Shown here piece after piece: positions 15,995 to 23,811 of a stretch of 64,000 nt of DNA. The translations under genes and the position numbers were made by a program. Below the pieces are notes generated by a model that saw only the letters and a list, made by a program, of their open reading frames with translations, was not told the origin of the DNA and did not search any database. This stretch comes from Corynebacterium singulare. GTDB taxonomy: Bacteria; Actinomycetota; Actinomycetes; Mycobacteriales; Mycobacteriaceae. Position 1 is the first letter of the stretch. Every line of letters begins with the position of its first letter. The stretch is from positions 62,001-126,000 of the forward strand of contig NZ_CP010827.1 in NCBI RefSeq assembly GCF_000833575.1, written 5' to 3'.

Positions 15995-16669
15995 GTGGCT
16001 CTCAGCGCCCTAGTGGCCTTGATGGGTGTGTGGTTCGCGGCGATGGCCTCGCCGGGACCGGATGTGGTGCAGATAATTCGTTTAGGTGCGCGTTCCACGC
16101 GTGCTGCCGTATGGGCAGCCATTGGCAGTACGACGGGCTTGGTGGTGTGGACGGTGGCCTCGCTGGCGGGGTTGACCGCGCTGATTTCGGCGCATCCTGT
16201 CATCCTCGTAGCACTGCAGGTTGCTGGTGGTGGCTATCTGCTGTGGATGGCTTTTTCTGCCATTAGCGGTGGCATTAAGGAGCGTCGGGCGCCGGCGACT
16301 GTGGTGAGCACCGAAAAGAGCGCCCCACAGCCGCGCGGATTTACCCCGGACGGGATCATCAAACTTGGTACCGCGTACCGCATGGGCTTGGTCAGTGATC
16401 TCTCTAACCCCAAGGTGGTCATTTTCTTCGGCGCTATCTTTGCCAATTTTATTGACCCCGGCATGGGATTCGGCGCCAACGCCGTGGTGGGCTCCGTGCT
16501 TATCGTTGAAAGCCTCATGATTTTTGTCGGCGTCGCGCTGTGCACCCGTGCGGTGTCGAAGTGGATGTCGAAGAACTCAGCTAATGTAGATATCTTCAGT
16601 GGCGTGGTGTTCGCGCTGCTTGGTGTGATCATTTTGGCAGAGGGCATTCGCGGGGTCCTGGCTCTCTAG
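15995..16669 (+). CDS. LysE/RhtB-family amino-acid exporter
   Basis: A 224-residue membrane protein with five or six helices and the family hallmark MASPGPDVVQIIRLGARS near the N-terminus (consensus PGP). A central charged loop (about residues 85-120) precedes FxxGLxxDLxNPKxxxFF, here RMGLVSDLSNPKVVIFFGAIF. Such proteins export amino acids, e.g. homoserine, threonine or lysine; the substrate here is unknown. The start is the GTG at 15995; a G-rich stretch lies about 10 bases upstream. It stands alone between the SDR and S4 genes. Confidence 0.87.
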   Translation: MALSALVALMGVWFAAMASPGPDVVQIIRLGARSTRAAVWAAIGSTTGLVVWTVASLAGLTALISAHPVILVALQVAGGGYLLWMAFSAISGGIKERRAPATVVSTEKSAPQPRGFTPDGIIKLGTAYRMGLVSDLSNPKVVIFFGAIFANFIDPGMGFGANAVVGSVLIVESLMIFVGVALCTRAVSKWMSKNSANVDIFSGVVFALLGVIILAEGIRGVLAL

Positions 16670-16699
16670 GCGCACTGGTGGCTGGGTATGCTGGGCGGC

Positions 16700-16984
16700 A
16701 TGCTAGACGTCTCAATTAGGGGAGAATCCATCAAGCTCGGCCAGTTCCTCAAGCTGGCCTCCTTGGTCGCCACTGGCGGCGAGGCGAAGGAGCTCATCGA
16801 GCAAGGCCAGGTTACGGTCAACGGCGAGGTTGTCACGCAGCGCGGGGCCACGCTCGCGCTTGGCGACGTCATCTGTGTCACCGACACCTGCGTCCGCGTC
16901 GCCGCCGAGGACGACGACGATGATTACTTCGACGAAGCCACCGCCGACGATGACTTTGACCCGGAGAAGTGGAGGAACCTCTAA
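16700..16984 (+). CDS. S4-domain RNA-binding protein (YbcJ/RlbA-like)
   Basis: A 94-residue protein. Residues 1-65 form a single S4 fold (IKLGQFLKLASLVATGGEAKELIEQGQVTVNGEVVTQRGATL), typical of small YbcJ/YaaA-like RNA-binding proteins. The C-terminus is an acidic tail of Asp residues. ATG 16700 lies exactly 7 bases after TATGCT (16687-16692), so the mRNA is probably leaderless; the first ATG at 16688 overlaps the -10 box. Its stop overlaps the ATG of the VOC gene, indicating translational coupling. Confidence 0.85.
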   Translation: MLDVSIRGESIKLGQFLKLASLVATGGEAKELIEQGQVTVNGEVVTQRGATLALGDVICVTDTCVRVAAEDDDDDYFDEATADDDFDPEKWRNL

Positions 16985-17688
16985 TGCCGGCTTTTGAAGC
17001 AGAAGTGGGAATGCCCTACTGGATTACTCTGGCGTCCTCCGATGTGAAGGCTTCGGAGAAGTTCTACTCGGCCGTGTTGGGCTGGGAGTTTGAGGAGGGC
17101 ATCGCCCGCCTGCAAGGCCTGCCCATCGCGGAGATTGTTCCTGGTCAGGACACGTGGGCTACATACTTCCTCTCCCGCGATCTGGAGGCCGATTGTGCCC
17201 GAGTGGAGAAGCTCGGTGGAAAGATCTTGGCGCTGGGTGCGCCGCTTGCCCTCGTGCTCGATAACAGCGGCGCCATGTTCGGCTTGGTCCAGCCGGAGCT
17301 CGATCGTTTCGTGGCTGGTGGTGAGCCGGGTACCCCGGTGTGGCACGAGCTGGCAGTCTCGGAGAACCTCCGTTCCGCTGTTGACTTCTACGGTGAGCTC
17401 TTTGACTGGGAGATCCGCGGCGATGAACACTACGCCGTCGCTGAAGAAGAAGGTGCCGCCTTCGCCGGGTTCTGGCATGCGGAGGACCTCCCCAGCTTCT
17501 GGCAGACCTACCTGGGCGTGCGGGATGTGGACCAGGCAGCCAAGGCCACCGTGGACAATGGTGGTGAGGTTATCCGTGAACCTTATGAGTCCCCCTTCGG
17601 CCGCCTGTGCCTCATCGCCGATTCGACGGGTGCCACGCTGACCTTGTGCGAGGTCGAGGACGCCCCCGACGAGCCCATCGAGATCTAA
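16984..17688 (+). CDS. VOC family protein with two glyoxalase/bleomycin-resistance-like domains
   Basis: A 234-residue protein built of two VOC modules: residues about 8-110 (PYWITLASSDVKASEKFYSAVLGWEF) and about 120-228 (PVWHELAVSENLRSAVDFYGELFDWEI). The repeated pattern 'S.....a..FY...f.We' is typical of glyoxalase-like dioxygenase-family proteins with tandem domains. No specific substrate can be assigned. The start ATG shares a base with the stop of the S4 gene, and the next gene follows within 11 bp, so this is part of a small operon. Confidence 0.82.
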   Translation: MPAFEAEVGMPYWITLASSDVKASEKFYSAVLGWEFEEGIARLQGLPIAEIVPGQDTWATYFLSRDLEADCARVEKLGGKILALGAPLALVLDNSGAMFGLVQPELDRFVAGGEPGTPVWHELAVSENLRSAVDFYGELFDWEIRGDEHYAVAEEEGAAFAGFWHAEDLPSFWQTYLGVRDVDQAAKATVDNGGEVIREPYESPFGRLCLIADSTGATLTLCEVEDAPDEPIEI

Positions 17689-17698
17689 AGAACAAAAA

Positions 17699-18007
17699 AT
17701 GAGCACCGATACGCGCGTGGATGATGTGCGGGCAGTCGTGCGCCGCATCCCGCCCGGCAACGTCTCCACCTACGGCGAAATTGCCAAGGTGGCTGGCGTG
17801 GGCGCACGCTATGTGGGTTGGGTGATGTCGAAGGGAGCTGACCTGCCCTGGTGGCGCGTGGTCAACAGCACAGGCCGTACCCACTCTTCTGCTGCCCAGG
17901 ACCACTGGGATGCGGAGGGGATTCCACACAACGGAAATCGTGTAGTGCTGGCGGAGTGTGGGCTGGATGCGGGGGATCTGGGGGACGTCGGCAAGCATGC
18001 CCCATAA
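17699..18007 (+). CDS. Alkyltransferase-like protein (MGMT family without catalytic Cys)
   Basis: A 102-residue protein matching the DNA-binding domain of O6-methylguanine-DNA methyltransferase: VRRIPPGNVSTYGEIAKVAG, GARYVGWVMSKG (recognition helix and Arg finger region) and LPWWRVVNSTG where the methyltransferase has PCHRV. The catalytic Cys is replaced by Trp, as in ATL proteins. These bind alkylated guanine and hand the lesion to nucleotide excision repair rather than repairing it themselves. It sits 10 bp after the VOC gene in the same operon. Confidence 0.85.
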   Translation: MSTDTRVDDVRAVVRRIPPGNVSTYGEIAKVAGVGARYVGWVMSKGADLPWWRVVNSTGRTHSSAAQDHWDAEGIPHNGNRVVLAECGLDAGDLGDVGKHAP

Positions 18008-18022
18008 GTGAAAGGACACGTG

Positions 18023-18373
18023 ATGCGCGCCTGGTTTTTCCTCACCGTCGCCATCCTCAGCGAGGTCACCGCGACGCTGTGTCTCAAAGTAGCGCTGGAG
18101 CACCCGGTGGTCTACGGCGTCGTGGTGGTGGGCTATATCGTGGCCTTTTCTTCGCTGCACCAGGTGCTGCGCTGCGGCATGCATGTGGGCGCGGCCTATG
18201 GCATCTGGGGTGCCACGGGTGTGGTCCTTACCGCGGGGTTGTCCGCGCTTTTCTTCGGTGAGCAGCTCACACCGCTCATGGTGGTGGGCATGGGCTGCAT
18301 CATCGCTGGCGTGGCCTGCGTGGAGATGGGCGGGCGCGAGCCGAAGCCTGAGCTGACGGAGGTGACGCCGTGA
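18023..18373 (+). CDS. SMR-family efflux subunit (first of pair)
   Basis: A 116-residue four-helix membrane protein: MRAWFFLTVAILSEVTATLCLK carries the membrane-embedded Glu of SMR pumps, followed by YGIWGATGVVLTAGLSALFFGEQLTPLMVVGMGCIIAGV. SMR proteins export cationic drugs or guanidinium by proton antiport. The start is set at ATG 18023 behind AAAGGA; a GTG at 18020 is possible. The last 4 bases overlap the next SMR gene, so the products probably form a heterodimer, as in other paired SMR systems such as EbrAB or YkkCD. Confidence 0.88.
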   Translation: MRAWFFLTVAILSEVTATLCLKVALEHPVVYGVVVVGYIVAFSSLHQVLRCGMHVGAAYGIWGATGVVLTAGLSALFFGEQLTPLMVVGMGCIIAGVACVEMGGREPKPELTEVTP

Positions 18374-18678
18374 TCTGGCTTGCTCTTGCCATCCTGATTG
18401 AAGTGGCCGGAACATTGGGCTTACGGATGCTTGCCGTACACGGCCACAAGGCGTGGATTGCGTGGGTCGTGGTGGCGTACGTGTCCTCCTACGTCTTCCT
18501 TTCGCTGGCCCTGCGGGAGGGGATGCCGCTCGGCGTAGCGTATGGCATCTGGACCGCATCCGGCGTCGCGCTCACCGCGCTGGCCTCCTATGCGCTGTTC
18601 CGCGAGCCTTTTACGTGGCTCAAAGGACTGGGCGTGGCGCTGATTATTGGGGGAGTACTCCTTGTGGACATGGGGTAA
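18370..18678 (+). CDS. SMR-family efflux subunit (second of pair)
   Basis: A 102-residue four-helix SMR protein beginning with GTG in the overlap GTGA with the preceding gene. The essential Glu is in IWLALAILIEVAGTLGLRML, and the conserved SMR loop is in LREGMPLGVAYGIWTASGVALTALASYALFREPF. Paired, slightly different SMR genes usually encode the two opposite-facing subunits of one pump. It is probably translated by coupling from the upstream subunit. Substrate unknown. Confidence 0.88.
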   Translation: MIWLALAILIEVAGTLGLRMLAVHGHKAWIAWVVVAYVSSYVFLSLALREGMPLGVAYGIWTASGVALTALASYALFREPFTWLKGLGVALIIGGVLLVDMG

Positions 18679-18707
18679 ACGCTGTGGCGAGGACTAGGCT
18701 GTGACGG

Positions 18708-19493
18708 GTGTTGACAAAAACTGGAGCTTTCGCGCTCGCCCTCACCGCCACCCTCGCTGCTGCGCCAGCAGCCCAGGGCATGACCTTTGACCCAAACAAG
18801 GTTCCGCCGCGCACGCAGATGACCGTGCGCTATGCCGACGGCAACGTCGTCTCCACGCCCAACAGCCACGAGTCACGCCCAGCCTTGAGCCTGGTGAAGT
18901 TGTACCTGGGCACGTGGGTGCTCAAATACGGTGCGCCGGAGGACAAAGCCCGCGTGGAGAACATGATTCGCTTCTCCGAAGATGCCACTGCGGGTGACCT
19001 GGAGCGGAAATATCCGCAGGCTATCCCGTCCATCATCGCGGAGTATCACCTGGGAGAGACCCACCACAACGGCTACTGGGGTCAGACCACGACGTCAACA
19101 GAGGATCTCGCGCGCTTCGTGGGCGTTATTTCAACGGATCCGGCTGCCGCTCCCATTATGAAGGGCATGGCCACGGCAGCGCCCGCAGCGGCCGATGGTT
19201 ACCGCCAAGATTTCGGCACCGCGCAGATACCCGGCATTCTGGGGACGAAGTTTGGCTGGTCGGATGACCGCCAGGTGCATGCCACCGCTTCCTTTGGCCC
19301 GGGCTATACCGTGGCGGCGAACACCTATGGCTCCCCAGCCGACCTCACCGCGGATGTCCTTGGGGCCGTCGAGGTCCTGCCCGCATCACCCCAGGTGCCC
19401 GCGCCACCAGCCGCGCCGACGCCGCAGGACCTGCGCGATCGAGCCTGCGAGGAGCTCAAGCGCCGTGTACCGAGCTCCTCCCATGTGTGCTAA
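18708..19493 (+). CDS. Secreted beta-lactamase-fold protein (LppW-like, inferred)
   Basis: A 261-residue protein with a signal peptide (about residues 1-24, ending AAPAAQG). It shows a diverged serine beta-lactamase/penicillin-recognising pattern: SLVK (SxxK, about residue 61), SEDATAGDLE at an SxN-like position (about 90) and GTKFGWSDD at the KTG position (about 180). A Pro/Ala-rich stretch and a two-Cys tail (ACEELKRR...SHVC) close the protein. It resembles mycobacterial LppW-type proteins of unknown function; activity on penicillin is not implied. GTG 18708 follows TAGGCT by exactly 7 bases. Confidence 0.65.
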   Translation: MLTKTGAFALALTATLAAAPAAQGMTFDPNKVPPRTQMTVRYADGNVVSTPNSHESRPALSLVKLYLGTWVLKYGAPEDKARVENMIRFSEDATAGDLERKYPQAIPSIIAEYHLGETHHNGYWGQTTTSTEDLARFVGVISTDPAAAPIMKGMATAAPAAADGYRQDFGTAQIPGILGTKFGWSDDRQVHATASFGPGYTVAANTYGSPADLTADVLGAVEVLPASPQVPAPPAAPTPQDLRDRACEELKRRVPSSSHVC

Positions 19494-19646
19494 TCATACG
19501 AACCTAATATATGTTCGCCCGGGTGATTTTCACCCTCCAGCCGCGCCGCGCCGGGGGACGCCCTACAGTCCTGAAGGAACCCCTGCGCTCCCTTACCACG
19601 ATCGCCGCCACCGTCGCGGCGATTGTGCAGGGCCCGTTCGACTAAG

Positions 19647-20489
19647 TCACTGCAGGCTCACTGCTCCCGGCGAGTGTGAATAGGTGTCATCGGCCTTGGC
19701 AAGGCGGTGGGCGCGGATGCCAAGGTAGATGACCAACGGGTACATGATGAGTGCCACCAGGATGTACTGCGTAATCAGCTGCCAGGTCGCATCCCACATG
19801 TAGTTCCACGCGAAGTGGAGACAGAAGGAGACGAACAGCGCGCCCACGCCGATGCCGAGGCGCCACCACCAGGGCTTATGGGCGGCATAGATAGCCCAGC
19901 CAATGCCGAAACCGGCGATGGCCGTAAAACTCATGTGCAGGCACGGACCTGCCACGAGGCGCAGGCCCCACATTTGCAGCATGCCAATCCAGTCCGAGGT
20001 GGGGTGCATCAAGGCGCCCATGGAAGCGTAGAGGGTATTTTCTAAGACTTCGAAGCCCCAGCCCACGAGCGCGCCCACGATAAACCCGTGCCAGGGGCGG
20101 TTGAGCTGGCGGAAGCTCAGCAGGACGAAAACCACGCCGAGGGCCTTGGCGAATTCCTCCGGATAGGCGCCGCCCCAGGACATCATGGACTCCTCCCAGC
20201 CGATGCCGACGCTGAGATCGGTAAGTGGTGTGGCGGTAAGTAACGCGAGAGATACCGCGGCGCCGGCGCCCCACAGCACGCTTGCCGACGCCCACCCTTT
20301 CCCCGGCCGCGCCCACATCGGACTCCGGCTCCACAGGAAAAGGCCCAGTGCGAGGAAGCCCACGCCGATGAGCACGCTGACTAGGCCTGGCAGCGGCGCG
20401 ACGAAGAAGGTCACGGCTAGGTTGAGCAGTGACCACGGCAAGCACAGGCCAATGATGATCCACAGGGTGACTCGGAAAATCTTGCTCAT
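19647..20489 (-). CDS. PrsW-family intramembrane metalloprotease
   Basis: A 280-residue polytopic membrane protein. The PrsW signatures are YPEEFAKALGVVFVL (E-E-x-x-K; about residue 110), GFEVLENTLYAS (about 145) and GPCLHMSFTAIAGFGIG (His ligand, about 185), followed by SFCLHFAWNYMWD. PrsW-type proteases cleave membrane proteins, e.g. anti-sigma factors, within the bilayer. The ATG overlaps the stop of the upstream gene by 4 bases (ATGA), so both are co-translated. The target is unknown. Confidence 0.85.
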   Translation of the reverse strand: MSKIFRVTLWIIIGLCLPWSLLNLAVTFFVAPLPGLVSVLIGVGFLALGLFLWSRSPMWARPGKGWASASVLWGAGAAVSLALLTATPLTDLSVGIGWEESMMSWGGAYPEEFAKALGVVFVLLSFRQLNRPWHGFIVGALVGWGFEVLENTLYASMGALMHPTSDWIGMLQMWGLRLVAGPCLHMSFTAIAGFGIGWAIYAAHKPWWWRLGIGVGALFVSFCLHFAWNYMWDATWQLITQYILVALIMYPLVIYLGIRAHRLAKADDTYSHSPGAVSLQ

Positions 20490-20980
20490 CGGAAGGCCTC
20501 CATAAACTGTTCGGCGAGATCGGTGGGCTCACCATCGGAGAAGATGATCTGATAGTTGAGGTCGCCTTTGGCGACGCTGAAGGCGTAGATCGGAACGACG
20601 TCATACGTTCCAAGGACAAGGATGCCGTCCTGATCCGTGACCTCCGATTCCGCCGGCATGCGTCCAAAGGATGTGGCGCGTACCCCTCGGCGCAGGGCGA
20701 GAGCATCGTCATCGACGCCCTCGGTCACATAGGCCTCGACCAAGGTATCGCCACAGTCCCACGCCTGGTTGGCCATGGAATCATGGTTGACGCTGCACTT
20801 GAGGCCGTCGATGGGCTGGCGCCAGTCGGGGTCATCCAGCACCACGTCTTCAAGCTCAGGTTCCTGTTCTGGCAGGGCCAGGCTCAGCACTGCGGGCGTA
20901 CCGAGGACGAGGACGGTTGCGCCCAGCACCGCGAAGAAGGGCCCTGTCATCTTCGCCGGCGGGAAACGATAGGAAGTCAT
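20486..20980 (-). CDS. Membrane-anchored hypothetical protein, partner gene of prsW
   Basis: A 164-residue protein with one N-terminal transmembrane segment (about residues 10-32, GPFFAVLGATVLVLGTPAVLSLAL) and an extracytoplasmic domain of about 125 residues containing two Cys (KCSVNH and WDCGDTL), which could form a disulfide. I do not recognise the domain. ATG 20980 is taken; the longer frame to 21193 runs under the divergent M13 peptidase gene. It overlaps prsW by 4 bases, so it may be a substrate or helper of the protease, which is inference. Confidence 0.7.
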   Translation of the reverse strand: MTSYRFPPAKMTGPFFAVLGATVLVLGTPAVLSLALPEQEPELEDVVLDDPDWRQPIDGLKCSVNHDSMANQAWDCGDTLVEAYVTEGVDDDALALRRGVRATSFGRMPAESEVTDQDGILVLGTYDVVPIYAFSVAKGDLNYQIIFSDGEPTDLAEQFMEAFR

Positions 20981-21022
20981 GGGCACCACATTAACGCGTG
21001 CTTCTGACATAGAGTGAAGTGC

Positions 21023-22939
21023 ATGAAGGATCTGTACCAATTTGTTAATGGCCCCTGGATTGAGTCCCACGTGATCCCCGATGACCGCGCCGTCGATGGC
21101 ACGTTCCACGCGCTGCGCGACGAAGCCGAGGAGCTCGTCCACGAGATTGTCAAGGAGGACACCGGACGCCCCGGCACCCTGTATGCCTCCCACATGGATA
21201 CCGAGGGTGTGAACGCTGCTGGCACCGCACCGCTGGCCGCCGATCTAGACAAGCTGGTTGCCGCCACCCCGGAAGAGCTGGCCCACAACCTGGGCAAACT
21301 CGAGCGCGAGGGCATTGGCGCTCCGGTGACGTTCTGGGTGGAGAAGGACTCCGGCTCCGAGGAGGCGGTGGCCTACATTATTCAGTCTGGCCTGGGTCTG
21401 CCCGATGAGGCCTACTACCGCGAGGAGGCCCACGCGGAGATCCTGGATGCCTATGAAAAGCACGTGGCTACCATGCTGGGCTTCCTTGACCCAGCGCGCC
21501 TCTTCGGCCTCGGCGCGGAGGCAGCTGCAACCCGCATCGTGGCTCTGGAGAAGGAGATCGCGGCCGGGCACTGGGATGTGGTGGCCGCCCGCGATGCGGT
21601 GAAGACGTACAACCCGGGGGACGTCGATAAGCTGCCGAGCATTACCCGTGCCATCCTGAACGGTGGGGGCCTGCCCGAGCACCGCGTGGTGGCCATGATG
21701 CCCTCCTACTTTGAGCACCTCGAGGGCCTGTTTACCGTCGGCCGTATGGCGGATTGGCAGCTGTGGGCCACGTGGCACATCCTGCTCTCCCGCGCGCCGT
21801 ACCTTACCGAGGAGATTGGCCGTAAGAACTTCGAGTTCTATGGCACCACGCTCTCTGGCGCCACAGAGCAGCGCGATCGCTGGAAGCGCGCCGTGGGCTT
21901 GGCGGAGAACATGGTGGGCCAGGAAATTGGCAAGGTCTTTGTGGATAAGCACTTCCCGCCCTCCTCGAAGTCGGAGATGGATGAGCTCGTGGACTACCTC
22001 ACGGCTGCCTACCGCGAGCGCATCTCCCAGCTGGAGTGGATGACCCCTGCCACTCGCGAGCGCGCGTTGGAGAAGCTGTCCCAGTTCAAGGCCAAGATTG
22101 GCTACCCCGACACGTGGCGCGACTACTCTGACCTGGAATTCTCGCCGAAGGGCGCGGACCTTGTGGCCAATGTGCGCGCAGGTAGCGCCTGGAACCACGA
22201 CTATGAGCTGGCCAAGATTGGCAAGCCGGCTGATCGCGATGAGTGGTTCTCCACCCCGCAAACCGTCAACGCCTTCTATAACCCGGTGGTCAATGACATC
22301 ACTTTCCCGGCCGCCATCCTGCGCCCGCCGTTTTATAACCCGGACGCAGATGCCGCGGAGAACTTCGGCGCGATTGGCGCGGTCATCGGCCATGAAATCG
22401 GCCACGGCTTTGACGATCAGGGCTCGCAGTATGACGGCCAGGGCAACCTCAATTCCTGGTGGACCGAGGAGGACCGCGCCGCTTTTGAGAAGCTCACCGC
22501 CAAGCTCGTGGATCAGTATCAGGGAAAGGTGCCGAAGGTGCTTGAGGGCACCGATTCCGCGGGTGTGAACGGCAGCTTTACCCTCGGAGAGAACATCGGT
22601 GACCTGGGCGGACTCGGCATCGCCGTGGTGGCCTACAAGAACTACTGCGCAGACAAGGGCCTAGACATCAACGGCCAGGTTGCGCCGTTCGAGGCCGAGG
22701 GTGCCGAGCCGGAACTGGCGGAGCACGAGTACACCGGCCTGCAGCGTTTCTTCCTGGCATGGGCGCGGGTGTGGCGCACGGCTATCCGCCCAGAGATGGC
22801 GACCCAGTACCTTGCCATCGACCCGCACTCCCCGGCGGAGTTCCGCTGCAACATTATTGCGGACAACATTGATGAGTTCTACGAGGCTTTCGATGTGGAG
22901 GGCGGCATCGCGCCGGAGGAGCGCGTCACTATCTGGTAG
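21023..22939 (+). CDS. M13-family (neprilysin-like) zinc metallopeptidase
   Basis: A 638-residue peptidase with the full M13 layout: an N-terminal helical domain and a C-terminal catalytic domain carrying NAFYNPVVNDITFPAAIL, the zinc motif VIGHEIGHGFDDQG (about residue 455), ENIGDLGGLGIA (ExxxD, third ligand, about 520) and the terminal FRCN substrate-binding motif. It has no signal peptide, unlike eukaryotic neprilysins, so it likely degrades oligopeptides in the cytoplasm, like other bacterial PepO-type enzymes. ATG 21023 is exactly 7 bases after TAGAGT (21010-21015), a leaderless promoter. Confidence 0.92.
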   Translation: MKDLYQFVNGPWIESHVIPDDRAVDGTFHALRDEAEELVHEIVKEDTGRPGTLYASHMDTEGVNAAGTAPLAADLDKLVAATPEELAHNLGKLEREGIGAPVTFWVEKDSGSEEAVAYIIQSGLGLPDEAYYREEAHAEILDAYEKHVATMLGFLDPARLFGLGAEAAATRIVALEKEIAAGHWDVVAARDAVKTYNPGDVDKLPSITRAILNGGGLPEHRVVAMMPSYFEHLEGLFTVGRMADWQLWATWHILLSRAPYLTEEIGRKNFEFYGTTLSGATEQRDRWKRAVGLAENMVGQEIGKVFVDKHFPPSSKSEMDELVDYLTAAYRERISQLEWMTPATRERALEKLSQFKAKIGYPDTWRDYSDLEFSPKGADLVANVRAGSAWNHDYELAKIGKPADRDEWFSTPQTVNAFYNPVVNDITFPAAILRPPFYNPDADAAENFGAIGAVIGHEIGHGFDDQGSQYDGQGNLNSWWTEEDRAAFEKLTAKLVDQYQGKVPKVLEGTDSAGVNGSFTLGENIGDLGGLGIAVVAYKNYCADKGLDINGQVAPFEAEGAEPELAEHEYTGLQRFFLAWARVWRTAIRPEMATQYLAIDPHSPAEFRCNIIADNIDEFYEAFDVEGGIAPEERVTIW

Positions 22940-22953
22940 TACCCTTGGGGGCC

Positions 22954-23799
22954 ATGAGTGAGTGGACCATCGGCGGCCAAGACCGCCAGCTAACGCCGGA
23001 ACAGCAGCTGGAGCAGCTCTCCTCCTACATGGAGGTGCACTACCCGCTGCCGGACTTCCGCCCACCGTGGGCCGGTGGTGGCTCGCCGGAGGCGGATCGC
23101 TATTGCGCACTGCTGCCGGACCGTATCGTGCAGGCCTCCATGATGGTGCTGGGCTCTGCGGTGGATCATTCGCTGCCCGGAACCGCCTTCACGGAGGGCG
23201 TGACGGTCACGGAGTCTGAGGTCGGCGCGGTCTTTACCCCGTCCGATGCTGACGGCAGCCGCTGGGCGGTATCCCTGCATTCGGGTGGCTGGTGGCGCGG
23301 TGATGGGCAGGCACTGGAGATGCAGTGGCGCCCTGAGGTTGCCGCGGCGGCGCAGCTGTCGGGCACGACCATCATTGATGTGGACTATCCGCTCGCGCCC
23401 GAGCACACCGTGGCGCAGATGGTCGAGTCCGTTCAGAAAGCCATCGACTATGCCCGCGCCCAGGGCGCTGAGCACGTCACGGTGTGGGGTTATTCTTCCG
23501 GCGCGGCCCTTGCGGCGCTGGTGCCTGCCGACGCCCTCCTGGCCACCTACCCCGACTTTGGCGCCCTAGCCAAGCTGCCGGAGGATATCCGCAATAACTA
23601 CGCCATTGACGTGGAAAAGCTCCCCGGTGTTTACTCGCGCATCCTTGTGCAGACCGCGCTGCAGGACGAGATTGCTCAGCGCGTGGAGATCCCCGGGGCG
23701 GAAACAGCCGAGTACGTGTCGATGCACCGCATCTCCACCCCAGCGGTAGCTCGCCAGCGCATTACAGAGACGGCGGAGTTTTTGAAGTCCGCCGTCTAA
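22954..23799 (+). CDS. Alpha/beta-hydrolase fold esterase (HSL-like)
   Basis: A 281-residue hydrolase. SLHSGGWWRGDG replaces the classic HGGG oxyanion motif, IIDVDYPLAPEHTV is the HSL-family DYxLAPE motif (about residue 145), and VWGYSSGAALAAL is the GxSxG nucleophile elbow (about 180). A His near the C-terminus (SMHRISTPA) may complete the triad. Acts on short acyl esters or related substrates; the exact one is unknown. It lies 14 bp after the M13 peptidase gene and converges on emb. Confidence 0.8.
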   Translation: MSEWTIGGQDRQLTPEQQLEQLSSYMEVHYPLPDFRPPWAGGGSPEADRYCALLPDRIVQASMMVLGSAVDHSLPGTAFTEGVTVTESEVGAVFTPSDADGSRWAVSLHSGGWWRGDGQALEMQWRPEVAAAAQLSGTTIIDVDYPLAPEHTVAQMVESVQKAIDYARAQGAEHVTVWGYSSGAALAALVPADALLATYPDFGALAKLPEDIRNNYAIDVEKLPGVYSRILVQTALQDEIAQRVEIPGAETAEYVSMHRISTPAVARQRITETAEFLKSAV

Positions 23800-23811
23800 G
23801 AGGCTCGAGAT

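Noticed and set aside
19498-19517. CGAAC...GTTCG resembling a LexA (SOS) box
   Set aside because: The spacer between the arms is 9 bases, not the 4 of actinobacterial SOS boxes, and the site lies after a gene end.
19195-19683. 162-codon plus-strand ORF overlapping the secreted beta-lactamase-fold gene
   Set aside because: Arg/Pro/Ser-rich shadow frame of a real gene without its own start signals.
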